Origin: Nitrospiria bacterium
GTDB lineage: Bacteria > Nitrospirota > RBG-16-64-22
NCBI GenBank assembly: GCA_919903025.1
Contig: CAKKSE010000040.1
Span: 1-52,607 of the forward strand
Direction of reading: 5' to 3'
DNA: 52,607 nt
Each line of letters begins with the position of its first letter. The stretch's first letter is position 1. A program made the translations under genes and the position numbers. Positions 33,227 to 41,060 of this stretch are shown here, one piece after another. The notes below the pieces were generated by a model. It ran no database searches. It was given only the letters and a program-made list of their open reading frames with translations, and had not been told where the DNA came from.

Positions 33227-34696
33227 TCAACCCTCCTCGCCGCCCGGATCCCGCGGGGGCTCGCCCCGAACGATCCGGCGGAGGTGCTTGAGACGTTTCC
33301 CGATCTCCTCTTCCTCTCCCTGGTCCGACGGAAAGTAGTAGAACCGGCTCTCCGGCAGGTAGTCCTGCCGGGCCGCGTGGCCGGGCGCGTCGTGGGGATA
33401 GATGTACCCCTTTCCGGCGCCGAGGCGCGCCGCGCTTCGGTAGCTCGCGTCCCGGAGATGAGGCGGCACCGCCAGCACCCGGCCCGACTCGATCTCCGAG
33501 AGCGCGGCGTCGATCGCCAGATAGGCCGCGTTGCTCTTGGGCGCGCACGCGATGTACACGGCCGCCTGCGCCAGCGGGATCCGGCCCTCCGGCATCCCGA
33601 TCTCCCTCACGGCGTGAAACGCCGCGACCGCCACCTGGAGCGCCCGCGGATCGGCGTTCCCCACGTCCTCCGCCGCCGAGATCACGAGGCGGCGGGCGAC
33701 AAAGAGCGGGTCCTCGCCCCCCACAATCATCTTCGCCATCCAGTAGATCGCGGCGTCGGGATCGGACCCGCGCAGGCTCTTGATGAACGCGGACGCGGTG
33801 TCGTAGTGCGGATCTCCCGAATCGTAGACCAGCGCCTTCTTCTGGAAAATCTCCTCCAAGACGGCCCGGTCGATGACGAGCGTCCCTTCCGAATCGGGCG
33901 AAGCGACGGCCGTCGCCATCTCCAGGGCGTTGAGCGCCCGCCGCGCGTCCCCGCCGGAGGAGCGCACGACGAATCCGCGGGCCTCCGGCGTCAGGCGCAC
34001 CGGGATCGACCCCAGGCCGCGTTCGCGGTCCGCGAGGGCGCGGTCCACGATCGTCTCGATCTCCTCGTCCCCCAGCGGCCTAAGCTCGTAGATGAGAGAC
34101 CGGGAGGCGAGGGCCGGGATGACGGCGAAGAACGGGTTCTGCGTGGAAGCGCCGATCAGGATCACCGTTCCGCGCTCCACGTCCGGAAGGAGCGCGTCCT
34201 GCTGTGCCCTGTTGAACCGGTGGATCTCGTCGATAAAGAGGATCGTCCTCCGGCCGCCCGTCCGCCATCTGAGACTCGCGTCCCGGATCGCGGCGCGCAG
34301 ATCGGCGACGCCCGACGTGACGGCGTTCAGCGGAACGAAGGCCGCCCCCACGGCGCTCGCGATCACGCCCGCCAGAGCCGTCTTCCCCGACCCCGGCGGC
34401 CCGTAGAAGATGAGCGAAGAGAACCGCTCCGTCTCGACGGCGCGGCGAAGGAGCGCGGCCGGACCGATCAGATGCTCCTGGCCGACGAACTCTTCGAACG
34501 AGCGAGGACGCATCCGCCACGCCAGGGGCGCGGGCGGAGCGTTTTCCGGTTCGGCAAGATCTTCCGGCTTGTTCAGAAGGGGCGATTCGGCGGGTTCCGC
34601 CTCGGAGGATGGAGCGAAAAGATCACCCGTCGCCTCCGCTTGCGGCCGATGAACCGCCCGTTTCTCCTCCGAACGACGGCGTGGAACGGCCGTCAT
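33227..34696 (-). CDS. rarA: Replication-associated recombination ATPase RarA (MgsA)
   Basis: A 489-aa AAA+ ATPase related to clamp loaders that acts at stalled replication forks. Walker A is GPPGSGKTA, Walker B ILFIDEIHRFN and sensor 1 GASTQNP. The C-terminal tetramerisation part has PDAAIYWMAKMIVGGEDPLFVARRL. The first 55 residues are a low-complexity extension containing EATGDLFAP, which resembles a short clamp-binding tail. GAGGAGG lies seven bases before the ATG. First gene of the rarA-rny-ymdB-xseA series. Confidence 0.95.
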   Translation of the reverse strand: MTAVPRRRSEEKRAVHRPQAEATGDLFAPSSEAEPAESPLLNKPEDLAEPENAPPAPLAWRMRPRSFEEFVGQEHLIGPAALLRRAVETERFSSLIFYGPPGSGKTALAGVIASAVGAAFVPLNAVTSGVADLRAAIRDASLRWRTGGRRTILFIDEIHRFNRAQQDALLPDVERGTVILIGASTQNPFFAVIPALASRSLIYELRPLGDEEIETIVDRALADRERGLGSIPVRLTPEARGFVVRSSGGDARRALNALEMATAVASPDSEGTLVIDRAVLEEIFQKKALVYDSGDPHYDTASAFIKSLRGSDPDAAIYWMAKMIVGGEDPLFVARRLVISAAEDVGNADPRALQVAVAAFHAVREIGMPEGRIPLAQAAVYIACAPKSNAAYLAIDAALSEIESGRVLAVPPHLRDASYRSAARLGAGKGYIYPHDAPGHAARQDYLPESRFYYFPSDQGEEEEIGKRLKHLRRIVRGEPPRDPGGEEG

Positions 34697-35037
34697 GAGA
34701 GACCTCCTCGCATCTTTGACATAGGGCGGAGGAAAGCGGCGAAGGAAAGGAGAAGACCGCGGAACGTCGGATCAGGGAATGACGGACGAGCTCACCGCCC
34801 AAGCGAGGAGACGCACCGGTGCAAATCGCCCGGACTCGGGGCCGCCGGGAACCGAGGCCCCCGCATCTCCCCGCCCGGCATCGTCCGGCACAACGTCCCA
34901 AAGAAATCAAAGGCGGCAGCGCCCATCTGTTCCATCTCCCTCGATCGACTCATTCTCCGCGTACTTCTCTCGCGTCTTCGTCCGAATCTCCGGTCACGAC
35001 AGGCCGCATCGTTCCGCGGCCTCATCCTCGTTCCGCG
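34697..35037. other. Gap between rarA and the 6S RNA, no clear gene
   Basis: About 340 bases. Two minus-strand frames read partly like protein (TREKYAENESIEGDG; EMEQMGAAAFDFFGTLC) but are broken by stops and frame changes, so at most a gene remnant is present. Confidence 0.4.
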
Positions 35038-35262
35038 CCACGTCCGGGAACCGGGACCCCCGCCTCGGTCGTGTCGACGGAAAATTGAGCCTGGCATTGA
35101 CCAGGTGGGCGCCGTGATAAGAGGATCAGGCTTTCCATCCCGCCCGAGGCGGGACGGACGTGCACACACCCCTTAGGTCACCGCTCCCCTTGCTTGACGC
35201 ACTAGGATCAATTTTTTCAGCCGATCACGCGCCAGGCAGGGGACCCCGTTCCCGGCGCAGTT
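35038..35262 (-). ncRNA. ssrS: 6S RNA (ssrS), RNA polymerase regulator
   Basis: The location directly downstream of zapA on the same strand is the classical 6S position. On the minus strand the ends pair over more than 20 bases: GCGCCGGGAACGGGGTCCCC near the 5' end against its near complement GGGGGTCCCGGTTCCCGGAC near the 3' end. The interior holds elements like those of E. coli 6S RNA: GTCCGTCC followed by AAGCCT, and then a CACCTGG-loop-CCAGG hairpin. The length (about 225) is a little above the usual 180-200. Ends are approximate. Function by family: it mimics an open promoter and holds the housekeeping RNA polymerase. Confidence 0.65.
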
Positions 35263-35272
35263 GTCGATCTCC

Positions 35273-35314
35273 AATTTACAATTTGAAATTTTCAATTTTC
35301 AATTTACAATTTTG
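35273..35314. repeat. Short-period tandem repeat, six AT-rich 7-bp units
   Basis: The plus strand reads AATTTAC, AATTTGA, AATTTTC, AATTTTC, AATTTAC, AATTTTG with no gaps. It lies between zapA and the 6S RNA and could provide the 6S promoter (TTGAAA...TAAATT on the minus strand). Confidence 0.85.
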
Positions 35315-35325
35315 TATCTTCCGTT

Positions 35326-35604
35326 CTACGAGCCGTCGAGGAGCGCGGCGATCTCCGCCGCTTTCCGCTCGCTCCAGCGGTCTTTCTCCTCCGCCGCCTT
35401 CCTCGCTTGGAACAACTCATCCGCGATGTTGAACGCCGCGAGGACAGCGACACGGACCGGGCTGCCACCGCCCCCCCCGTCGTTCACTTCCCTCATCTTG
35501 CCGTCGACGTACCGGGCCACGTCCTTGACGTAGGCGTCGTCGGCCTCGCCCTTCACCCGGTAGGTCTGGCCCAGAATGCTGACATCGACCGCTTTCGGAC
35601 TCAT
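35326..35604 (-). CDS. zapA: Cell division protein ZapA
   Basis: A 92-aa protein that bundles FtsZ filaments at the division site. The N-terminal head has VDVSILGQTYRVKGEADDAYVKDVARYVD and the C-terminal helix DELFQARKAAEEKDRW. An insertion of five Gly residues sits between head and helix. A ribosome site (CAGGAG) lies inside the stop of the preceding coiled-coil gene, which ends one base earlier. Position next to 6S RNA supports the assignment. Confidence 0.92.
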   Translation of the reverse strand: MSPKAVDVSILGQTYRVKGEADDAYVKDVARYVDGKMREVNDGGGGGSPVRVAVLAAFNIADELFQARKAAEEKDRWSERKAAEIAALLDGS

Positions 35605-35931
35605 CTACTCCTGCTCCACGCTCTCAAGGTCGCGAAGGAGGTTTTCGATCTTGTCCCGCATCTCCAATCTCTCGGACTCGAAGCGGCCCGCTTCCTCGCG
35701 GCCGCGGCGGAGCATGATCAACTCGTGCTCAAGGCGGTTGATCTCGTCGCTCCGCTGGGTAACCTCCCGCTCCAGCATCCGGACCACCGATTCCAGGTGG
35801 GTTTTTTCCGATCGTGCCTTCTTGTGGGCGCCCATCAGGCGATTGATCTGGTCCTCCAGAGATTGCCGATGAGCGTCGATCATCGAGTCTCCATTTCCAC
35901 CATCAAGCGGCAAGGGCATCTGCGCGGTCAT
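35605..35931 (-). CDS. ZapB-like coiled-coil protein
   Basis: A 108-aa protein that is almost wholly coiled coil from residue 22 (RQSLEDQINRLMGAHKKARSE) to the end. Its size, coiled coil and position directly before zapA suggest the division factor ZapB or a functional equivalent, which links ZapA-FtsZ to the chromosome terminus. Coiled coils are poor for family assignment, so this rests mainly on context. It has its own promoter just upstream. Confidence 0.7.
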   Translation of the reverse strand: MTAQMPLPLDGGNGDSMIDAHRQSLEDQINRLMGAHKKARSEKTHLESVVRMLEREVTQRSDEINRLEHELIMLRRGREEAGRFESERLEMRDKIENLLRDLESVEQE

Positions 35932-35952
35932 CGGAAACCTTCTTGTGCTGGT

Positions 35953-35981
35953 ATCTTATCCAGGCTCCCCTTGCGTGTCAA
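35953..35981 (-). promoter_or_regulatory. Sigma-70 type promoter for the ZapB-like/zapA unit
   Basis: On the minus strand TTGACA (35981-35976) is 17 bases from TAAGAT (35958-35953), about 20-30 bases before the start codon. Confidence 0.65.
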
Positions 35982-35995
35982 GAAGAGCAACCGGT

Positions 35996-36076
35996 GAAGA
36001 ACGGGATCAGGGATTGCGATTCCGCCGGACGGATGAATCATCCTCCCCATAACCCTTGCCCCCTGATCCCTAATCC
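35996..36076. repeat. Short-period tandem repeat, 7-bp period, inverted arms
   Basis: The left arm has GGGATCA and GGGATTG. The right arm has CCCATAA, CCCTTGC, CCCCTGA, TCCCTAA. The right arm supplies the stop of slt (IVD-stop). It fills the gap between slt and the ZapB-like promoter. Confidence 0.75.
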
Positions 36077-38259
36077 ACGATACGTCGTATCGGCCGAAAC
36101 GCCGTCGCCGAGAACATGTTCCCCGGCTGCCTTCCGTCCGCGTACGTCGATTGATACCAGGCGTACGACGTCAGGACGCGCTTCACGTATTCGCGCGTCT
36201 CGCGGTACGGAATTCTCTCGACGAACTCGTCGCGCTCCACGGTCCCGAATCGCCGGACCCATCGATCCACGGCGCCCGGTCCAGCGTTGTAGCCCGCGAG
36301 AGAAAGAACGACGTCGCCCGCGTACCGCTGTCTCAGCCTCGCGAGGTACCATGTCCCCAGATCGAGGTTCCTTTCGGGCCGCCGCAAGGACCCCGATACA
36401 TCGGGGCGCTGCTTCATGATCTGGCGCCCGGTTTGCGGCATGATCTGCATGAGGCCCAGCGCCCCGGCCCGCGATACGGCCTCGGGATCGAACCGGGACT
36501 CTTCCCGAACGACGGCCAGAACGAGGTAGGGGTCGATCTCTTCCCGATCCGCGAACCGCTTAAGGTCCTCCCAATAGGCTCTCGGAAAGAACTGCCGCCG
36601 GGCGGACTCCGGAAGGGAGCCGGGGTCGTTCCGCCCTTCGAACGCGAGCACAGCCGATCGGAAGTCTCCGGCTTCGATGAGAAGATCGTTCACCGCCACC
36701 ACGCACCGGATCTCGCCGCCGCATCCCCGGTTCGCGCGGGCCAGCTCGCGCCGGGCTGCGCCCTGAAGTCCCAGCTTCAGAAGGATCTGCGCCCGGCGGA
36801 TGGAATCGTTCCCGCGAAGCCTCTCGGGGATCTGCGCGTTCGCCCGGTCCTCGCCCGACCCGGCATCCCGGACCGGCGTCGTTCGCCCCCGCTCGGCCGG
36901 AATCGGGTCAGTCGAGATCCGGCGCTTCATGCGCTCTTCGGCCAGAAACCCGTAATACGACGGACCCATCCGCACGACGCGGCGATAGTCGCCCTGCGCC
37001 CCGTCGATGTCTCCCCGACGCTCCGCCGCCCGGCCGCTCCAGTAAGCGGCCCGCGGAGCCAGCGCGGATCGGGGAAACTCCGCCGTGAGCTTCTTCCAGG
37101 CGCGGCGGGAGGCGTCCATCGCCCCCGCCTCATACTCCGCCCATCCCCAGAACCAGAGCGCTTCCTCGATCATTTCGTCCTCGGGAAACTCCTCGGTCGC
37201 GCGGCGGAACGAGGACTTGGCTGTCTCCCGGTTCCCTTCGTCCAGGTGGAGCTTCCCGCGAAGGATCAGCGCCCGTCCGTACCAGACCGTTTCCTTCTCC
37301 TCGTCGGCGAACGCGGCCAGAACCCGGTCGACCTTGTCGAGCCGGTCGAGCCTCCCATATGCGCGCATCACCCACCAGCGCCCTTCGGCCCGTGCCTCCG
37401 GCGTTGCGGCGCGCTTCACCCACCGATCGAACAGGCCAGCCGCCTCAGAGTACCTTCCTCGGGCGAATTGCGCCCTGGCCGCGAATCTCAGCGCCGTGTC
37501 GGACGGGATATCCTTGAGCAGGGAAAGAAACTCCTCCGCGGCCGCCGGATATCGCTTCTGGTCGAACAGCCGGCGCGCCCGCGCCAGCCGGTCCGATCCT
37601 CCCAAGGCCGGATCGATTCCCGAGGCCGACAGATTGCGGACGAGGATTTCGGCCTCACGCTCCTCGGGCGAGAGCGGGAACATCACGCGTATCTTCCTCG
37701 CGCGCTCGCCAGCGACGGCGAACTGGCCGCTCTCCGCGGCGATCCGGGCGGAGGAAAGGAGCGCCTTCGCGGCGTGTGGATGATTGGGGTGGCGGTCCAA
37801 GAAGGCGTCGTAGGCGTCCCTCGCGTCCCGCGGCCGGCCCGCCCGCGCCAGCGATTCGGCGGCACGGTATCGCGCGTCGGCCGAGAGGATTCCGTCCGGA
37901 CGAGCCTGGACAGCCCGGCCGAACGCATCCGCCGCCGCTGGCCATGCTTCTCTCTTGGCCGCGCTCTCGCCGATCCAGAAGAAGGCGTAGTCGGCCATCA
38001 GGGGAAGGTCGTCCGCCGCCTCGCGGAAGAGCCTCTCCGCCTCTTCCCAGCGGAGTGCCTCGAGCAACTGCCTCCCAAGAAGGAGACGCGCCGTTCCGCG
38101 TTCCTCCGGCGAGAGCGTCCGTCCGGAGCCCTCTACCGGAAGATGGGAGGTTCCCGCTTGCCCGGCCGAACCAGCGAACAGGAGAAGGAACGCCCCCAGG
38201 CCGAATGCCGCCCCGACGAGTCCGCCGAAAGCGGACCGCCGGGAGGACCTACCGGACAT
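36070..38259 (-). CDS. slt: Soluble-type lytic murein transglycosylase with TPR-like region
   Basis: A 729-aa periplasmic enzyme that cleaves peptidoglycan glycan strands with formation of 1,6-anhydro ends. A signal peptide or anchor (about 10-35) is followed by a long superhelix of TPR-like repeats (about 45-520). The C-terminal SLT domain has the catalytic Glu in VVREESRFDPEAVSRAGALGLMQIMP and AGYNAGPGAVDRWV. The SLT domain is interrupted by a segment encoded by a DNA palindrome (CCCCGAT-AC-ATCGGGG). Its start lies within the end of the tonB-like gene, and its stop falls in a tandem repeat. Confidence 0.92.
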   Translation of the reverse strand: MSGRSSRRSAFGGLVGAAFGLGAFLLLFAGSAGQAGTSHLPVEGSGRTLSPEERGTARLLLGRQLLEALRWEEAERLFREAADDLPLMADYAFFWIGESAAKREAWPAAADAFGRAVQARPDGILSADARYRAAESLARAGRPRDARDAYDAFLDRHPNHPHAAKALLSSARIAAESGQFAVAGERARKIRVMFPLSPEEREAEILVRNLSASGIDPALGGSDRLARARRLFDQKRYPAAAEEFLSLLKDIPSDTALRFAARAQFARGRYSEAAGLFDRWVKRAATPEARAEGRWWVMRAYGRLDRLDKVDRVLAAFADEEKETVWYGRALILRGKLHLDEGNRETAKSSFRRATEEFPEDEMIEEALWFWGWAEYEAGAMDASRRAWKKLTAEFPRSALAPRAAYWSGRAAERRGDIDGAQGDYRRVVRMGPSYYGFLAEERMKRRISTDPIPAERGRTTPVRDAGSGEDRANAQIPERLRGNDSIRRAQILLKLGLQGAARRELARANRGCGGEIRCVVAVNDLLIEAGDFRSAVLAFEGRNDPGSLPESARRQFFPRAYWEDLKRFADREEIDPYLVLAVVREESRFDPEAVSRAGALGLMQIMPQTGRQIMKQRPDVSGSLRRPERNLDLGTWYLARLRQRYAGDVVLSLAGYNAGPGAVDRWVRRFGTVERDEFVERIPYRETREYVKRVLTSYAWYQSTYADGRQPGNMFSATAFRPIRRIVD

Positions 38260-39151
38260 GCCACACCCCCATCGAGTAGATGAAATTCCCGGTGATCGTC
38301 AGGTCCGGCTCCTCCCACGCCTGCGGAAACTGGCCGAACGGAATCGCATCTCGAAGGGCCGCCAGCGCCGCGTCGTCGAGGACGCGGTAGCCGGATGACC
38401 GGAGGAGCGTCACGGGACCGAGCCGGCCGTCGCGCCTGATCGTGAACCGGATGTAGAGGTTCCCCTGCCACCCCTCGTGACGCGCGAGCCTCGGATACTC
38501 CCACGCCGACTCCACCTTCTCCCGGACTCGCGCGAGGTACGTGAGGTACTTGAGCTCCTGCGTGTCCATCGTGATCGACCGGCTCGCCTCGCTTCGCTCT
38601 TCTGGAACGGCTCGGGTAAACTTCTCCAGCGACTGGGCCGACAAGAGGGGAAGAGGCCGCCGTGAGTCGCCGGGAGACGCCGGAGAAGATGCCGGCGGAG
38701 CGGAGGAACGCACGCCCGGCTCCTGCCCGCTGGGAACGGGCGGCGATGGACGGACCGCAACGGGGCCGCGCGCCCGATCGACGGACGGACGGGTTGAAGG
38801 TCCCAGCGGGGCGGGTCTGCCCAAGCCGGGCGCAGAGGGGACCGATCTCGCTTCCGGGGCCGGAATGCGCGGGAGTTCCCACGCTGGCATCTCCACGACC
38901 TCCGCCGTGATCGGTTCGAGGAGCGGCTTGGCCCCCTGTCCCCAAAGTCTGGACAAGACGGCAAGAAAGACGAAGAGGTGGAGCAGGACCGAGAGAGCAA
39001 TGAACCAGCGCAGGGAGAGACCGGACCGCCCCGAAGCGCTTGAAGCGATCGAGGCGGATTCGAGCAGGACCCGCGCCGAAGCGCCCGGAAAGGCGGGGAT
39101 CTCTCCGGCGAAAATGGAGGGCTGAACGTCCGACCGGCCGCGCGACATCAC
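38249..39151 (-). CDS. TonB-like energy transducer
   Basis: A 300-aa protein. A cytoplasmic N-terminus of about 45 residues, one transmembrane helix (WFIALSVLLHLFVFLAVL), a Pro-rich periplasmic linker and a C-terminal TonB domain (YLTYLARVREKVESAWEYP, GNLYIRFTIRRDGRL, LLRSSGYRVLDDAALAALRDAIPFGQFP) are visible. Classical TonB needs ExbB and ExbD to harness the proton gradient; neither is present in the window. It overlaps slt by 11 bases, which ties it to envelope remodelling as much as to transport. Confidence 0.88.
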   Translation of the reverse strand: MMSRGRSDVQPSIFAGEIPAFPGASARVLLESASIASSASGRSGLSLRWFIALSVLLHLFVFLAVLSRLWGQGAKPLLEPITAEVVEMPAWELPRIPAPEARSVPSAPGLGRPAPLGPSTRPSVDRARGPVAVRPSPPVPSGQEPGVRSSAPPASSPASPGDSRRPLPLLSAQSLEKFTRAVPEERSEASRSITMDTQELKYLTYLARVREKVESAWEYPRLARHEGWQGNLYIRFTIRRDGRLGPVTLLRSSGYRVLDDAALAALRDAIPFGQFPQAWEEPDLTITGNFIYSMGVWHVR

Positions 39152-39199
39152 CTCAATAATATACCACTTCGGCCCCAGCCGGTGAAAACCGGATTCTGG

Positions 39200-39229
39200 T
39201 TGTCACGAAAGCGGGGGTTGTGATTAAAT
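39200..39229 (+). promoter_or_regulatory. Promoter for the roadblock-domain gene
   Basis: TTGTCA (39200-39205) lies 18 bases from TTAAAT (39224-39229), about 65 bases before the ATG at 39301. The small hairpin CCGGT-GAAA-ACCGG lies just upstream. Confidence 0.5.
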
Positions 39230-39300
39230 CGGGTCGTAATCGCGAAAAGATCGCCCTCTTTCATCCGGCGCGAATGCGTCCCTCCGCAGGCACACGGACA

Positions 39301-40611
39301 ATGGCAACTCTCTTTCCAGGCGGCTCGCTCCTCTTCGAAACCCTGATCGACTCGCACGCGGTCATCGAGAATCTCCTCGGCGAAGTCAAGAAGACGAACC
39401 TCTCGGGGTTCTGCGAAGTAAGGTTCCCGCAGACGATCGGACTCGTCTTCTTCTACTCCGGCGAGCCCACCAGCGTCATCTTCAAGTCTCCGGGAAAGGT
39501 CTCTTCGGGCAAGGAAGGCCTTACGGACCTCGAGGAGTTCTGCCACCAGCACAAGGGGGGGAAACTGAGCGTCTACGAGCTCCCGAACGACGTGGCCTTC
39601 ATGCTCCGCGGACTCACGAACCGCAAGCAGATCACGGCGGAGGCCGACTGGTCCGGGAGGCTCCGGATGCTCATCGACGAACTGGCCGAGCAGAAGTACA
39701 CGGGGGCCCTCGACGTGATCACGAGCGCCGGCAAGGGATTGATCCTCCTGGTCGGCGGGAAGATCTCGACGACCAGCTTCGAGATCGAGAGCGGAATCGC
39801 TTTCTCGGGAAAAGACGGCCTGGAGAAGATCTACCAGGTCATGGACAAGCCGGGCGTCGCGTGCAAGATCTACAAGTCCGACTTCTCGGCGGAGACGTGG
39901 AAGGAACGCCAGATTCTGGGCATCCCGCGCGAAAGCCGGATATATCAGGTCATGGAAGAGCGGATCCGGGACATCACGCAAGGAGGCGACGCCGCTCCCG
40001 AAGCGCCCGCCCCGCCGGCGGAGCCGGTCTCGAAACAGGCCCCGGAACCCGCGCCCTCACTGCCAGCCCAGGCGCCTCCCCCGCCCCGCGAGGAAGAGAG
40101 ACTTCCGCCCGCCGCTCCCCCGCCCGCTCCCGAAGCCGTCCGGAAAGCGCAGCCGCCCACGCCCCCGCCGGAGGCGAAAGCGCCCCTCGCTCCAACGCCT
40201 CCCTCCGCAGGACCCGCCCGAAGGATCCTGGTCGAGTTCTCCCGTCAGGTGAATCATCTGTCCCTGACGGCGCTCCTCGCCGCCGACGGAACCGCTGTCG
40301 CCAGCGTCGTGAATCAGAACCGATTCCAGGGCCCGCAGACGACCAACCTCCTGTCCATGCTCGCCGACGCCGCCGTGAAAGCGGTGGACCTCATGACGGC
40401 CGGATCGCTGGAAGACGTCCTGGTCATCACGGACACCGACTACATCGCCATCAAGAGGATCGCCGACGGGCGGTACTTCCACACCCTTATCCTGAGACGC
40501 GAGGGGAACCTGACGCAGGCCCGCCTTCTGATGGGGAACTTCGAACCGAAGATCGCGGAGGCGCTCATCGCCGCGCAGGATGCGGCCGTCGCCTCCCGCT
40601 CAGCCGGATAG
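39301..40611 (+). CDS. Chemosensory-locus protein with duplicated N-terminal domain and roadblock-like C-terminus
   Basis: A 436-aa cytoplasmic protein. Two similar N-terminal units (about 10-100 and 110-210) share a pattern like that of DUF4388-type modules (SGFCEVRFPQTIGLVFFYSGEP versus GALDVITSAGKGLILLVGGK). A Pro/Ala-rich linker (about 220-315) leads to a C-terminal domain resembling roadblock/LC7 (LTALLAADGTAVASVVN, ADAAVKAVDLM, DYIAIKRIADGRYFHTLIL). Roadblock proteins such as MglB regulate small Ras-like GTPases; none is visible here. It faces the che operon tail to tail. I choose ATG 39301; the 27-residue extension in the track overlaps the promoter. Confidence 0.7.
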   Translation: MATLFPGGSLLFETLIDSHAVIENLLGEVKKTNLSGFCEVRFPQTIGLVFFYSGEPTSVIFKSPGKVSSGKEGLTDLEEFCHQHKGGKLSVYELPNDVAFMLRGLTNRKQITAEADWSGRLRMLIDELAEQKYTGALDVITSAGKGLILLVGGKISTTSFEIESGIAFSGKDGLEKIYQVMDKPGVACKIYKSDFSAETWKERQILGIPRESRIYQVMEERIRDITQGGDAAPEAPAPPAEPVSKQAPEPAPSLPAQAPPPPREEERLPPAAPPPAPEAVRKAQPPTPPPEAKAPLAPTPPSAGPARRILVEFSRQVNHLSLTALLAADGTAVASVVNQNRFQGPQTTNLLSMLADAAVKAVDLMTAGSLEDVLVITDTDYIAIKRIADGRYFHTLILRREGNLTQARLLMGNFEPKIAEALIAAQDAAVASRSAG

Positions 40612-40634
40612 GCGTCAGTCACCCCATCCGGCCG

Positions 40635-41021
40635 CTAGCCTGCTTGCGGAGCGATCCCCTCAAGGAGGTCGGTGGCGAGCTTGACGAGGCTCGAGGTCTG
40701 GATCGGCTTGGTGAGGTAGGCGTTGGCTCCGACGGCGAGACCCCTCTTGCGGTCTTCGTCCGCGCCTTCGGTCGTGATGATGATGATCGGAAGATCGCGG
40801 TGATTCGGGTCCTTCCGGACGAGCGAGATCAACTTGATCCCGTCCATGACCGGCATGTTCACGTCGGTGATGAGGAGGTCGAACCGCCCGCCGGAGATCT
40901 TCTTGAGGGCGTCCACGCCGTCCGACGCCTCCGTCACCTGCGTCCCGGGGACGCGCTTGAGGGCGAAAGAGATGAGCTGCCGCATGGTCGGCGAGTCTTC
41001 CACCACGAGGACGTTCGACAT
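40635..41021 (-). CDS. cheY: CheY-like single-domain response regulator
   Basis: A 128-aa receiver domain only. Acidic pocket VVEDSP, phospho-acceptor Asp53 in TDVNMPVMDG, Thr in ITTEGA and Lys in YLTKPIQ are all present. As the last gene of the chemosensory operon it is the probable output, but the sequence alone does not show whether it acts on a flagellar motor, pili or something else. The gap to the GAF gene is 39 bases. Confidence 0.93.
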   Translation of the reverse strand: MSNVLVVEDSPTMRQLISFALKRVPGTQVTEASDGVDALKKISGGRFDLLITDVNMPVMDGIKLISLVRKDPNHRDLPIIIITTEGADEDRKRGLAVGANAYLTKPIQTSSLVKLATDLLEGIAPQAG

Positions 41022-41060
41022 TCTCCCCCTCCGCTTTCCCCCCGCCGCCGGCGGGGCGGA

